A DNA stretch of 15,439 nt from Bacillota bacterium (GTDB lineage: Bacteria; Vulcanimicrobiota; JAMDEM01): the NCBI GenBank assembly GCA_023486985.1, contig JAMDEM010000192.1, positions 1 to 15,439 of the forward strand. Direction: 5' to 3'. The position numbers and the translations under genes were made by a program. Below are positions 7,062 to 13,407 of this stretch, piece by piece. The notes beneath the pieces were generated by a model, which saw only the letters and a list, made by a program, of their open reading frames with translations, was not told where the DNA came from and did not search any database. Every line of letters begins with the position of its first letter. Position 1 is the first letter of the stretch.

Positions 7062-8283
7062 ACTACCCTGCGCCAAGAGCGCAGGGTATCCCTTCGGGCA
7101 AGGTTGTTTTGCGGCAGGAGACCCCGCAGCAAGACTGCGGGGTATTCGATCGCAAAATAACAGAAAACTTTTTACAATCCTTCTTTTCCTTTTTGTTTTA
7201 TCTTTAGCTTTTCAGTTTACTTTGTTTGACGGCATCGCCTTTGCCCAGGGCAAAGTAAAATGCTACGTTTGCGGCAAAGAGCTTCAGCCGGGCACGTACT
7301 GGATTTTTGGAAACAAGCCAGTCTGCCAGCAATGTTATAACACCCTCCCAAAATGCGATATCTGCAAAATCCCGGTAAAAAACTTTGTTTATATTGACGG
7401 AAAGAGAGTCTGTTATGATTGCTATTACAGGCTTCCAGCCTGCAGCATTTGCGGCAGGCGGGCTATTCAATTATGGGCTATAAAAGATTCTTCCACAGGG
7501 ATTACAAAGTCTTACTGCAATGATTGTATTGTTAAATATGGTCCGCACTGTGCTGCATGCGGCAAGCCTATTGTTAGTTCTTCATCTTCTTCTGGAGATT
7601 ATGTTGAGGTAACAAATGAATTAACATTAGAAAAGAAGTACTATTGTGAAAATTGTTATAAAACTCTTAAAAAGTGTGCTGTATGCGGTCTTCTTGTAAG
7701 AGCAGGCATACGCCCTCTTTCTGACGGAAGGTACCTGTGTGAGGACTGTCTTAAGACTGCGGTTTTTGATTATAATGATATAAAAGCAATTTATGACGAA
7801 GTGGTTCCTGCTGTTCAGAATATTCTTGGAAGCAAGATAGAAGTTGTTCCCCCGCTTTATCTTGTGGACCAAAAGCAGTTAAAGGATGTGCAAAAGGAGA
7901 CAGACAGTTTCTCGGCAAACGAACTTGGGTTTTACTGGAGCAGGATATACGCCTCTGATAACAATAAATATGCACCTGTAGATCCCAGGATTTATATACT
8001 TTTTGGAGAGCCCAGGTCTACAATTTTCTGGTCAGTTGCTCATGAGTTCGGGCATGCCTGGTATAGCGAGAACTGCCCGCCGGCTCAGTCCAAAGAAATA
8101 GTTGAAGGATTTGCCCAGTGGGTTGCATACAAGATGGCTTTAATTAAAGGTTACAATATTGAAATAACCAGGCAAATGAAAAGATCGGATGTTTACGGCT
8201 CCGGCCTTAGAAAGTTTGTGGAGATAGAAAGACGCGGCGGGGTAAGAGCGGTTTTAAAGAATGTTAAAGCTGCAGGATATTGA
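7039..8283 (+). CDS. Exported LIM-like zinc-array/DA1-type metallopeptidase, paralogue 1
   Basis: An exported protein with a hydrophobic signal segment (ILLFLFVLSLAF) ending in a probable FAQ cleavage site, five CxxC...CxxC zinc modules (C75 to C237 in this numbering) that resemble a LIM array, and a C-terminal peptidase. The peptidase has HEFGH (H335-E336, H339) and a glutamate 21 residues after the first His (E356, in VEGFAQ). From memory, this is the same motif and spacing as in plant DA1 (HEMMHAW...EEG), which also joins LIM to peptidase. Substrate unknown. The start is odd: no ATG, GTG or TTG lies between the repeat at 7064-7147 and the signal peptide. In-frame starts (TTG 7021, ATG 7039, GTG 7042 or 7048) lie inside the thiN end and would translate the palindromes. 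A non-standard start, or silencing, is possible. Confidence 0.78.
   Translation: MVPVGVNKLPCAKSAGYPFGQGCFAAGDPAARLRGIRSQNNRKLFTILLFLFVLSLAFQFTLFDGIAFAQGKVKCYVCGKELQPGTYWIFGNKPVCQQCYNTLPKCDICKIPVKNFVYIDGKRVCYDCYYRLPACSICGRRAIQLWAIKDSSTGITKSYCNDCIVKYGPHCAACGKPIVSSSSSSGDYVEVTNELTLEKKYYCENCYKTLKKCAVCGLLVRAGIRPLSDGRYLCEDCLKTAVFDYNDIKAIYDEVVPAVQNILGSKIEVVPPLYLVDQKQLKDVQKETDSFSANELGFYWSRIYASDNNKYAPVDPRIYILFGEPRSTIFWSVAHEFGHAWYSENCPPAQSKEIVEGFAQWVAYKMALIKGYNIEITRQMKRSDVYGSGLRKFVEIERRGGVRAVLKNVKAAGY
7064..7147. repeat. Double palindrome repeat overlapping the 5' region of DA1-like paralogue 1
   Basis: Two perfect hairpins share the loop CAAGA: TACCCTGCGC/GCGCAGGGTA (7064-7073 with 7079-7088) and ACCCCGCAG/CTGCGGGGT (7121-7129 with 7135-7143). 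The sequence between them begins TATCCCTTCGGGCAAGGT (7087-7104). That 18-mer and the right part (7133-7147) both recur around the RNA-like repeat at 8341-8626, but there they are separated by about 250 bases. The unit starts three bases after the thiN stop and is read through in the frame of the next gene. Confidence 0.8.
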
Positions 8284-8356
8284 TTTAGGAAGTCTTTACC
8301 TGAAGTATTGAAAATTTCAAAATACATGATAAAATAAACTTATCCCTTCGGGCAAG

Positions 8357-8524
8357 GTGCGTCCCCGACTGAATAGGGAGGGCTTGCGCAGCAAGAGCAC
8401 GGGTTTTGGCTGGAACTTCTTGGCGAGCGGGACGCGAGACTAGAAGGTTCCGCAAAACCCTGATTTCCAGAATGAAGCCGACCTATAAGGGAGGCGAGCG
8501 AAGCGGATAATTAAATTTGTTTTG
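8357..8524 (+). ncRNA. HEARO/omega-RNA-like structured repeat, copy B
   Basis: It has the same architecture as copy A at 1-184. A CCC...GGG hairpin near 8364-8380 is followed by the long helix GGGTTTTG (8401-8408) with CAAAACCC (8453-8460), GGAAC (8412-8416) with GTTCC (8447-8451) and TTCT (8417-8420) with AGAA (8442-8445). The apical hairpin is GCG-GGA-CGC instead of GC-GAAA-GC. The 3' block keeps GAATGAAGCCG and AGCGAAGCGGATAATTAA, but its internal hairpin is replaced by CCT-ATA-AGG. Different loop and hairpin sequences within a conserved frame support RNA structure. No nuclease gene is attached. The family name rests on recall and needs a covariance-model search. Confidence 0.5.
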
Positions 8525-8555
8525 CAGATTGAGTTGCCTAAGAGGGTTGGGATTT

Positions 8556-8614
8556 GTCATTCTGAACGAAGTGAAGAATCTCAATCCGAGATCCTTCGCG
8601 ATGCTCAGGATGAC
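8556..8614. repeat. GTCATTCTGA-type imperfect inverted repeat
   Basis: Two 27-base arms (8556-8582 and 8588-8614) are imperfect reverse complements around a five-base loop. The left arm starts GTCATTCTGAACGAAGTGAA and the right arm ends GCTCAGGATGAC. This is the familiar dispersed palindrome of the GTCATTCTGAGCGAAGCGAAG family found in many unrelated bacterial genomes. It lies inside the composite repeat upstream of DA1-like paralogue 2. Confidence 0.75.
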
Positions 8615-8704
8615 TGCGGGGTATTCCAAAGCAAAATAAAAGAAATAAGTAAGAGTGTGATAGGTTAAAATCGGTAATTTTTCAAATTTCAGGGGGGAGA
8701 GCCG

Positions 8705-9559
8705 ATGAGAATCAGTCAGAACGAAAAACTTCTTGCAACTTTAATTTTGCTTTCTATTTTTTTAATTTTCCTTCAGTCTGTCTCGTTTAAAGAATATGTT
8801 TCTGCCCAGGACAGTATTAAATGTTATATATGCGGTAAAGATATTCCGCCGGATAAATTGCACGAGCTTCCAAGCGATATAACAGGAGAAAGAAAGTTCT
8901 ACTGCGATAACTGCTTCAAAACCCTCCCCATGTGTTTCTTCTGCGGCTTGCTTGTAAAGCCCGGTATTCTTCCTCTTTCAGACGGCAGGCATATTTGCGC
9001 AGACTGCCTGAAAAATGCAGTTATTGAGTATAAGGATGTCAAAGCAATTTATGATGAAGTAGTTGCAATTTCTTACAGGTTTCTTGAAAGAAGAATAAAA
9101 TTTGTACCCCCTCTTTACATTATTAATCAGAAGCAATATAAAGAACATAAAGAGCGCTGCAGTGGTTCAAAACCTTTCACAATATTCGATTTAGGATATT
9201 ATAATTGTGATCGTCAAATTTATGTCAACGGAATAATTGAAGCCAGGAATCCTGTAATTTGTGTTATCTACGGACTTCCAAAAGATGAAATGTTTGATGT
9301 TGTTGCTCATGAATTCGGACATGCCTGGTACTTTGAAAACTGCCCTCCGAATCAGTCTGAAGAAATAGTGGAAGGATTTGCTCAGTGGGTTGCATATAAA
9401 GAAATGATAATTAAAGGAGACTATAACCGTGAAATAAACATCCAGCTCAAAAGAGATGATGTGTATGGAACCGGCTTGCGGAAATTTATCAGCATCGAAA
9501 ATTCCGGAGGGATTTCAGCAGTTTTAAAATATGTTAAAGCGCAGGGTTATACCAGATAA
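8705..9559 (+). CDS. Exported short LIM-like/DA1-type metallopeptidase, paralogue 2
   Basis: A 284-residue paralogue of its two neighbours. It has an N-terminal hydrophobic signal segment ending in VSAQ, only two CxxC...CxxC modules (C40 to C101) and an intact peptidase domain with HEFGH (H202-E203, H206) and E223 exactly 21 residues after H202. The zinc array aligns with the last two of the five modules in paralogues 1 and 3, so three modules were lost here or gained there. The ATG at 8705 has a strong G-rich ribosome site (8691-8700), so unlike paralogue 1 its start is clear. It is expected to be secreted or surface-exposed and catalytically competent. Its substrate is unknown. Paralogue 3 follows after 36 bases, probably in one transcript. 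Confidence 0.82.
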   Translation: MRISQNEKLLATLILLSIFLIFLQSVSFKEYVSAQDSIKCYICGKDIPPDKLHELPSDITGERKFYCDNCFKTLPMCFFCGLLVKPGILPLSDGRHICADCLKNAVIEYKDVKAIYDEVVAISYRFLERRIKFVPPLYIINQKQYKEHKERCSGSKPFTIFDLGYYNCDRQIYVNGIIEARNPVICVIYGLPKDEMFDVVAHEFGHAWYFENCPPNQSEEIVEGFAQWVAYKEMIIKGDYNREINIQLKRDDVYGTGLRKFISIENSGGISAVLKYVKAQGYTR

Positions 9560-9595
9560 GATATTTTAAAAATATTTCTGTTACAGGCGGGAGAA

Positions 9596-10735
9596 ATGAA
9601 GATTAAAAAAAGGCTTTTCATAGCAATTTTTCTAATCTTTATCTTATCAGTTTTATTTCAGTTTGCTTTATTTAATGGACCCGTATTTGCCCAGAGCAAA
9701 GTTAAGTGCTACACATGCGGAAGAGAACTTCAGCCCGGTACATACTGGCTTTTTGGAAATAAGCCTATATGCCAGCAATGTTATAGTACGCTTCCAAGAT
9801 GCGAGATATGCAAAATCCCGGTTAAAAACTTTGTTTATGTTGACGGCGAAAAAGTTTGCTATGAATGTTATTACAAGCTTCCGTCCTGCGGTATCTGCGG
9901 AAGAAGAACTCTGCAGCTGCAGACATTAAAAGATACTTCTACAGGCATTGCAAAATCTTATTGCAGGGACTGTCTGGCGAAGCACGGCTTGCGCTGTGCC
10001 ACATGCGGAAAATCTTATTTGGATTCTTCTGCAGGCCGGTTTCATTCTCTTTTAAGCGGGCTGACCGGAGAGAAAATATATTACTGTGATAACTGTTTTA
10101 AAACTTTGCCGATGTGCTACTTCTGCGGGCTTCTTGTTAGAAGCGGCATTAATCCTGTTTCAGACGGAAGATATTTATGCGAAGATTGCCTGAAAACTGC
10201 AGTTTATGATTATAACGAAGTGAAAGCCATTTATGATGAAGCGGCTTCAATTATCCCCGGATTTTTAAACAGCAAAATAGAATTTATTCCTCCTTTGTAT
10301 TTATGTGACCAAAAGCAATTGAAAGAGGTGCAAAAGAATTATGGATCATTCTCGGTAGGTGAAGACGGATTTTACTGGCCTTATGGAAATAAATATGTTG
10401 ACTCCAAGGGTAAGATTCAAGAGGGCAGCGGAGATGCTAGAGTTTATATTCTTTTTGCACAACCAAGAGCCAAAATGTACTGGACTGCTGCTCGTGAGCT
10501 TGGGAATGTATGGTTTTATGAAAACTGTCCCTATACATCCTCCAGTGAACTTAAGGAAGGATTTGCACAGTGGGTTGCATACAAAGTGGCACAGATAAAG
10601 GGTTACACGCAAATTATGATAAAAGAGTTTAAAAGAGATGATGTTTACGGCTCCGGCCTTAGAAAGTTTGTGGAGATAGAAAGACGCGGCGGGGTAAGAG
10701 CGGTTTTAAAGCATGTTAAAGCTGTGGGATATTGA
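9596..10735 (+). CDS. Exported LIM-like/DA1-type protein, paralogue 3, probable pseudoenzyme
   Basis: A 379-residue protein with a signal segment (FLIFILSVLFQFALF, then VFAQ), five CxxC...CxxC modules (C38 to C198) and a DA1-like C-terminal domain. The active-site motif reads RELGN (R300-E301, N304) where the neighbours have HEFGH, so both zinc-binding histidines are replaced while E301 and E321 remain. Each His codon differs by one base (CAT to CGT, CAT to AAT). The frame is fully open and the fold-defining residues WFYENCP and EGFAQWVAYK are kept, so it looks like a retained non-catalytic protein and not a decaying pseudogene. Its last 96 bases match paralogue 1 almost exactly. ATG 9596 has AGGCGGGAG just upstream. 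Confidence 0.82.
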   Translation: MKIKKRLFIAIFLIFILSVLFQFALFNGPVFAQSKVKCYTCGRELQPGTYWLFGNKPICQQCYSTLPRCEICKIPVKNFVYVDGEKVCYECYYKLPSCGICGRRTLQLQTLKDTSTGIAKSYCRDCLAKHGLRCATCGKSYLDSSAGRFHSLLSGLTGEKIYYCDNCFKTLPMCYFCGLLVRSGINPVSDGRYLCEDCLKTAVYDYNEVKAIYDEAASIIPGFLNSKIEFIPPLYLCDQKQLKEVQKNYGSFSVGEDGFYWPYGNKYVDSKGKIQEGSGDARVYILFAQPRAKMYWTAARELGNVWFYENCPYTSSSELKEGFAQWVAYKVAQIKGYTQIMIKEFKRDDVYGSGLRKFVEIERRGGVRAVLKHVKAVGY

Positions 10736-10744
10736 ATGAACTAA

Positions 10745-10775
10745 AAGAGACCCGTAAAGGGTCTCTTGAATTTTT
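10745..10775. terminator. Bidirectional intrinsic terminator between convergent genes
   Basis: A perfect 9-bp stem, AAGAGACCC (10745-10753) and GGGTCTCTT (10759-10767), has a five-base GTAAA loop. It is followed by GAATTTTT on the plus strand and by a TTTT run on the minus strand. It lies between the DA1-like paralogue 3 stop and the rpmB stop and can serve both. Confidence 0.88.
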
Positions 10776-10791
10776 AATTAATATTTCAGCC

Positions 10792-10989
10792 TTATGCGGG
10801 AACCGCAGACTTCACTTTCTGTGACCTTATGCATCTTGTGCAAACAACCATGCTTTTGGAAATTCCTTCTTTAAGAATTTTTGCCTTTTGAAGATTGGGA
10901 AGCCATCTTCTTTTTGTTTTCCTGTGTGAATGGCTTACCTGATTTCCTGTTGCAGGACCTTTTCCGCAAATTTCACATACCCTTGACAT
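10792..10989 (-). CDS. rpmB: 50S ribosomal protein L28 (zinc-binding form)
   Basis: Small basic ribosomal protein of 65 residues that binds 23S rRNA near the exit side of the large subunit. It has the family opening MSRVCEICGKGP, the HSHRKTKR segment and RWLPNLQ. Two Cys pairs, CEIC and CTRC, indicate the zinc-ribbon (C+) form. It is the only minus-strand gene in the window, with AGGAGTG seven bases before the ATG and its own promoter. A convergent thiN/rpmB arrangement is known from Bacillus; here the three DA1-like genes lie between the two. Confidence 0.96.
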   Translation of the reverse strand: MSRVCEICGKGPATGNQVSHSHRKTKRRWLPNLQKAKILKEGISKSMVVCTRCIRSQKVKSAVPA

Positions 10990-11005
10990 AATTTCACTCC
11001 TATCT

Positions 11006-11030
11006 ATAAGATAAAGCGAAGTTATCTTAT
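11006..11030. promoter_or_regulatory. AT-rich palindrome over the rpmB -10 box and start point
   Basis: ATAAGATAA (11006-11014) and TTATCTTAT (11022-11030) form a perfect 9-bp inverted repeat with a seven-base spacer AGCGAAG. It covers the -10 box and the predicted transcription start of rpmB, so it could be a repressor operator or, as RNA, a 5' hairpin. No regulator can be named. Confidence 0.45.
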
Positions 11031-11052
11031 CATATTATGATTTTACAGTCAA
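11024..11052 (-). promoter_or_regulatory. rpmB promoter
   Basis: On the minus strand, TTGACT (-35, 11052-11047) is separated by exactly 17 bases from TAAGAT (-10, 11029-11024), which is also preceded by TG in extended -10 position. The predicted start near 11017 gives a leader of about 28 bases to the rpmB ATG. Confidence 0.75.
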
Positions 11053-11125
11053 TACATGCAGAAGGTATTTTAAAGGTTTTGAAGAAACGAAAGTTCCTAA
11101 AGCAGTATAGAAAGGAAAAATTGAA

Positions 11126-11575
11126 ATGCTTCTTGATCAAATTAAAACAGATGTTAAAGAGTCCATGAAAAAAGGCGATAAAATGCGCCTGGAAACCCTT
11201 CGTTTTCTCCTTGCCGCCATAAAAAACAGCGCCATTACAAAGTACGGCAGCCAGGGAGAATCAAAGGTAACTGACGAGGATGTTCTTGAGATTGTCAAAA
11301 GACAGGTTAAGACGCACAAAGAATCAGTCGAAGCCTTCCATAAGGGCGGGAGAGACGACCTTGTCGCTCATGAAGAGGCTCAGCTTGCCATTCTTGAAAC
11401 ATTTATGCCGAAGCAGCTGTCTGATGAAGAGCTTGCCGCAATCCTTGCGCCCATTGCCTCATCAGGAGAGGCAAACTTTGGTCTTCTTATGAAGCAGGCA
11501 GTGGCTGCCGTAAAGGGACAGGCTGACGGTTCAAGAATTTCGGCAAAGATTAAAGAGATGCTTCAAAAAAGTTAA
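11126..11575 (+). CDS. GatB/YqeY domain-containing protein
   Basis: A 149-residue helical protein, the usual length of stand-alone YqeY proteins. Family features are the opening LLDQIKTDVKESMKKGDKMRLETLRFLLAAIKN, the VKRQVKTHKESVEAF helix, ILETFMPKQLSDEEL and the C-terminal GLLMKQAVAAVKGQADGSRISAKIKEML. This domain is the tail that recognises tRNA in the GatB subunit of the amidotransferase; the stand-alone form is thought to bind tRNA, but its exact role is not settled. ATG 11126 has AAAGGA just upstream. It is transcribed divergently from rpmB. Confidence 0.93.
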   Translation: MLLDQIKTDVKESMKKGDKMRLETLRFLLAAIKNSAITKYGSQGESKVTDEDVLEIVKRQVKTHKESVEAFHKGGRDDLVAHEEAQLAILETFMPKQLSDEELAAILAPIASSGEANFGLLMKQAVAAVKGQADGSRISAKIKEMLQKS

Positions 11576-11638
11576 AAACTCCACGTCAATCCTTATGATT
11601 TGATTATACCGGGCCGGCTCAATCCGCTCTCTATACTT

Positions 11639-11657
11639 GCCCGTTCTGGGAACGGGC
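11639..11657. repeat. Short GC-rich hairpin
   Basis: GCCCGTTC (11639-11646) and GAACGGGC (11650-11657) form a perfect 8-bp stem with a TGG loop. It has no T-run downstream, so it is a poor terminator. It is probably part of the repeat-rich spacer before the AAA ATPase gene. Confidence 0.55.
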
Positions 11658-11686
11658 GCTACATAAACGGAATTGTAGGGATTTAA

Positions 11687-11780
11687 TTTATTAACCCCAC
11701 CTGACCCTCCCCTTAATTTAAGGGGAGGGATAAGAGTTAACCCCCCTCTTTGTAAAGAGGGGGCTGGGGGAGTTAATAAA
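11687..11780. repeat. MITE-like element with terminal inverted repeats and two inner hairpins
   Basis: 15-base termini (TTTATTAACCCCACC at 11687-11701 and the reverse complement TTTATTAACTCCCCC at 11766-11780) match at 13 of 15 positions. Inside lie two perfect hairpins: CCCTCCCCTTAA/TTAAGGGGAGGG (11705-11716 with 11718-11729) and CCCCCTCTTT/AAAGAGGGGG (11742-11751 with 11754-11763). There is no coding capacity. This form is known as a dispersed intergenic repeat in many bacteria. It fills most of the 285-base space before the AAA ATPase gene. Confidence 0.8.
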
Positions 11781-11842
11781 TCAAACCCGCTTTTGCTTGT
11801 TTGCAAGGAAAATAATGAAACAAAGAGAATACTAGCAAGACC

Positions 11843-11870
11843 AGAACAAGCTATGATACGGTGGTTCTTC
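11843..11870 (+). repeat. 28-bp direct repeat at the AAA ATPase start (second copy 12197-12224)
   Basis: Positions 11843-11870 equal 12197-12224 base for base. The offset is 354 bases, exactly 118 codons, so both are in the same frame and both would encode RTSYDTVVL. A second shared piece, GAGAAAGACAT, occurs at 11882-11892 and 12257-12267, also in frame. The first copy contains the GTG used as the gene start. Confidence 0.85.
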
Positions 11871-13384
11871 CGTTTTTCACCGAGAAAGACATAGAAATAC
11901 TTATTCGTGCAAGATACCCGATACTTTACATGATTTCCTGGGAAGAAAGAAGGGTTGAAGAGGATCTGGAAAAGATTGCACAGGCAAGGGATAAAAAGGT
12001 TTACATCTGGACATTTACCCAGGGGCTTACCACGCCTGCCGGCACTTATCACAATGATACTACAAGGGAGCCAATGCTTGCCCTTGACTATATCCTGCAG
12101 TCAAGAGAATCAGCCATTTTTATTTTGAAGGATTTTCATCCCTTTTTTGAACGAGCCGATGTGGTGCGCAAAATGAGAGATGTTGCCATATCGCTGAGAA
12201 CAAGCTATGATACGGTGGTTCTTCTTTCTCCGGTTTTAAAAGTTCCCGCTGAGCTTGAGAAAGACATTACGGTAATAGATTATCCTCTTCCGGATTATAA
12301 AGACCTGGATGAACTCCTTGAAAAACTTATTCAGTCGGTGAAGAGAAACCCTCAGGTTAAGATAAATCTTCCGTCTGATGACCGGGAAAAGTTAATAAAG
12401 GCTGCACAGGGGCTTACCACCGGCGAGGCGGAAAATGTTTTTGCCAAAGCTCTGGTAATGAATAATTCTCTTGATGCGGAAGACATAGGGCTTATCATTT
12501 CAGAAAAAGAGCAGATAATAAGGAAATCAGGCGTTTTAACTTATTATGAGTCTGATGAAAGTCTTTCAGCGGTAGGCGGAATGGAAAATTTAAAAGAGTG
12601 GCTTAAGAAAAGGGCAAGTGCTTTCAGCGAGAAGGCACGAAAGTTTGGACTGCCTGAGCCTAAGGGGATTTTGCTGCTGGGCGTTCAGGGCTGCGGCAAA
12701 AGCCTCTGCGCAAAAGCAATCTCGGCTGAATGGCACCTGCCGCTCCTTCGTCTTGATGTGGGTAGCCTTTTCAGCGGCATAATCGGCTCAACTGAAGAAA
12801 ATGCCCGGAAAGCCATTAAAATTGCGGAAAATATAAGCCCCTGTGTTTTATGGCTTGATGAGATTGAGAAAGGCTTTTCCGGCGTTGAGAGTTCCGGCGC
12901 AACTGATGCCGGAACAACGGCAAGAATTTTTGCAACTTTCCTGAGCTGGCTGCAGGAAAAGACTTCTCCTGTTTTTGTGGTTGCCACTGCCAATGAGATT
13001 TCAAAGCTCCCCCCGGAATTATTAAGAAAAGGAAGATTTGATGAGATTTTCTTTGTTGATCTTCCATCTGAGGCAGAAAGAAAAGAAATCTTCATGATTC
13101 ATATTAGAAAGAGAAGCAGGGACCCTGCAAACTTTGATATTGAGAGACTTGTGGCTGACTCTGAAGGTTTCAGCGGCGCGGAAATAGAGGAGGCAGTAAT
13201 ATCAGCACTTTATGACGCATTTTCCGAAGGCGGGGAGCTGAACACTGACCGTATCTCAAACGCAATAAAACAAACTTTTCCGCTGTCGAAGACGATGCAG
13301 GAAGATATGGAAGCTTTAAGAAAATGGGCTTCCGCCAGAACCAGGTATGCCTCGTCAAACGGGGGAGACAATTCCAGAAAATGA
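11861..13384 (+). CDS. Ycf46-like AAA ATPase
   Basis: A 507-residue cytoplasmic protein with an N-terminal domain (about 1-235, including RARYPILYMISWEE) and one AAA module of the FtsH/Cdc48 clade. Walker A is GVQGCGKS (274-281) and Walker B is LWLDEIEK (D333-E334); the second region of homology ends in LRKGRFDE (R389 and R392 are candidate arginine fingers), and a helical lid follows. No membrane anchor, protease or partner domain is present, so it is not FtsH. The arrangement matches the Ycf46-type group, whose role is poorly defined. The start is doubtful: GTG 11861 is the first standard start after the in-frame stop at 11816, no ribosome site is seen, and the sequence around it duplicates codons within the gene. 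Confidence 0.82.
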   Translation: MVLPFFTEKDIEILIRARYPILYMISWEERRVEEDLEKIAQARDKKVYIWTFTQGLTTPAGTYHNDTTREPMLALDYILQSRESAIFILKDFHPFFERADVVRKMRDVAISLRTSYDTVVLLSPVLKVPAELEKDITVIDYPLPDYKDLDELLEKLIQSVKRNPQVKINLPSDDREKLIKAAQGLTTGEAENVFAKALVMNNSLDAEDIGLIISEKEQIIRKSGVLTYYESDESLSAVGGMENLKEWLKKRASAFSEKARKFGLPEPKGILLLGVQGCGKSLCAKAISAEWHLPLLRLDVGSLFSGIIGSTEENARKAIKIAENISPCVLWLDEIEKGFSGVESSGATDAGTTARIFATFLSWLQEKTSPVFVVATANEISKLPPELLRKGRFDEIFFVDLPSEAERKEIFMIHIRKRSRDPANFDIERLVADSEGFSGAEIEEAVISALYDAFSEGGELNTDRISNAIKQTFPLSKTMQEDMEALRKWASARTRYASSNGGDNSRK

Positions 13385-13407
13385 CTCGAGTGCCTCTCAC
13401 CCTTTCT

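Larger units (their letters stand above)
8341..8626. repeat. Split copy of the 7087-7147 repeat, filled by other elements
   Basis: Positions 8341-8358 equal 7087-7104 exactly and 8612-8626 equal 7133-7147 exactly; the similarity then runs on through GCAAAATAA to about 8645. Between these ends lie the HEARO-like RNA (8357-8524) and an inverted repeat (8556-8614). Either the shorter copy at 7087-7147 is the unoccupied form, or it has lost the insert. Together with these elements it accounts for most of the 421-base space between the first two DA1-like genes. The remainder (8284-8340 and 8646-8690) shows nothing I recognise. Confidence 0.7.

Noticed and set aside
7064..7088. Strong hairpin three bases after the thiN stop as a rho-independent terminator
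   Set aside because: The 10-bp stem is perfect but is followed by TCCCTTCGGG, with no T-run, and the same CAAGA-loop design recurs at 7121-7143; it is a repeat.
8284..8704. An iscB/isrB or other nuclease gene attached to the RNA-like copy B
   Set aside because: No open frame of meaningful length covers this space on either strand; the region is repeats up to the paralogue 2 ribosome site.
9663..10089. Overlapping plus-strand open frames inside DA1-like paralogue 3
   Set aside because: They are alternative frames of a gene whose main frame encodes a signal peptide and regular CxxC modules; no separate start signals or families are evident.
11531..12052. 173-codon minus-strand open frame across the yqeY end, repeat and AAA gene start
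   Set aside because: It covers the end of one real gene, a palindromic repeat and the start of another; its translation has repeat-derived low-complexity sequence and no family features.
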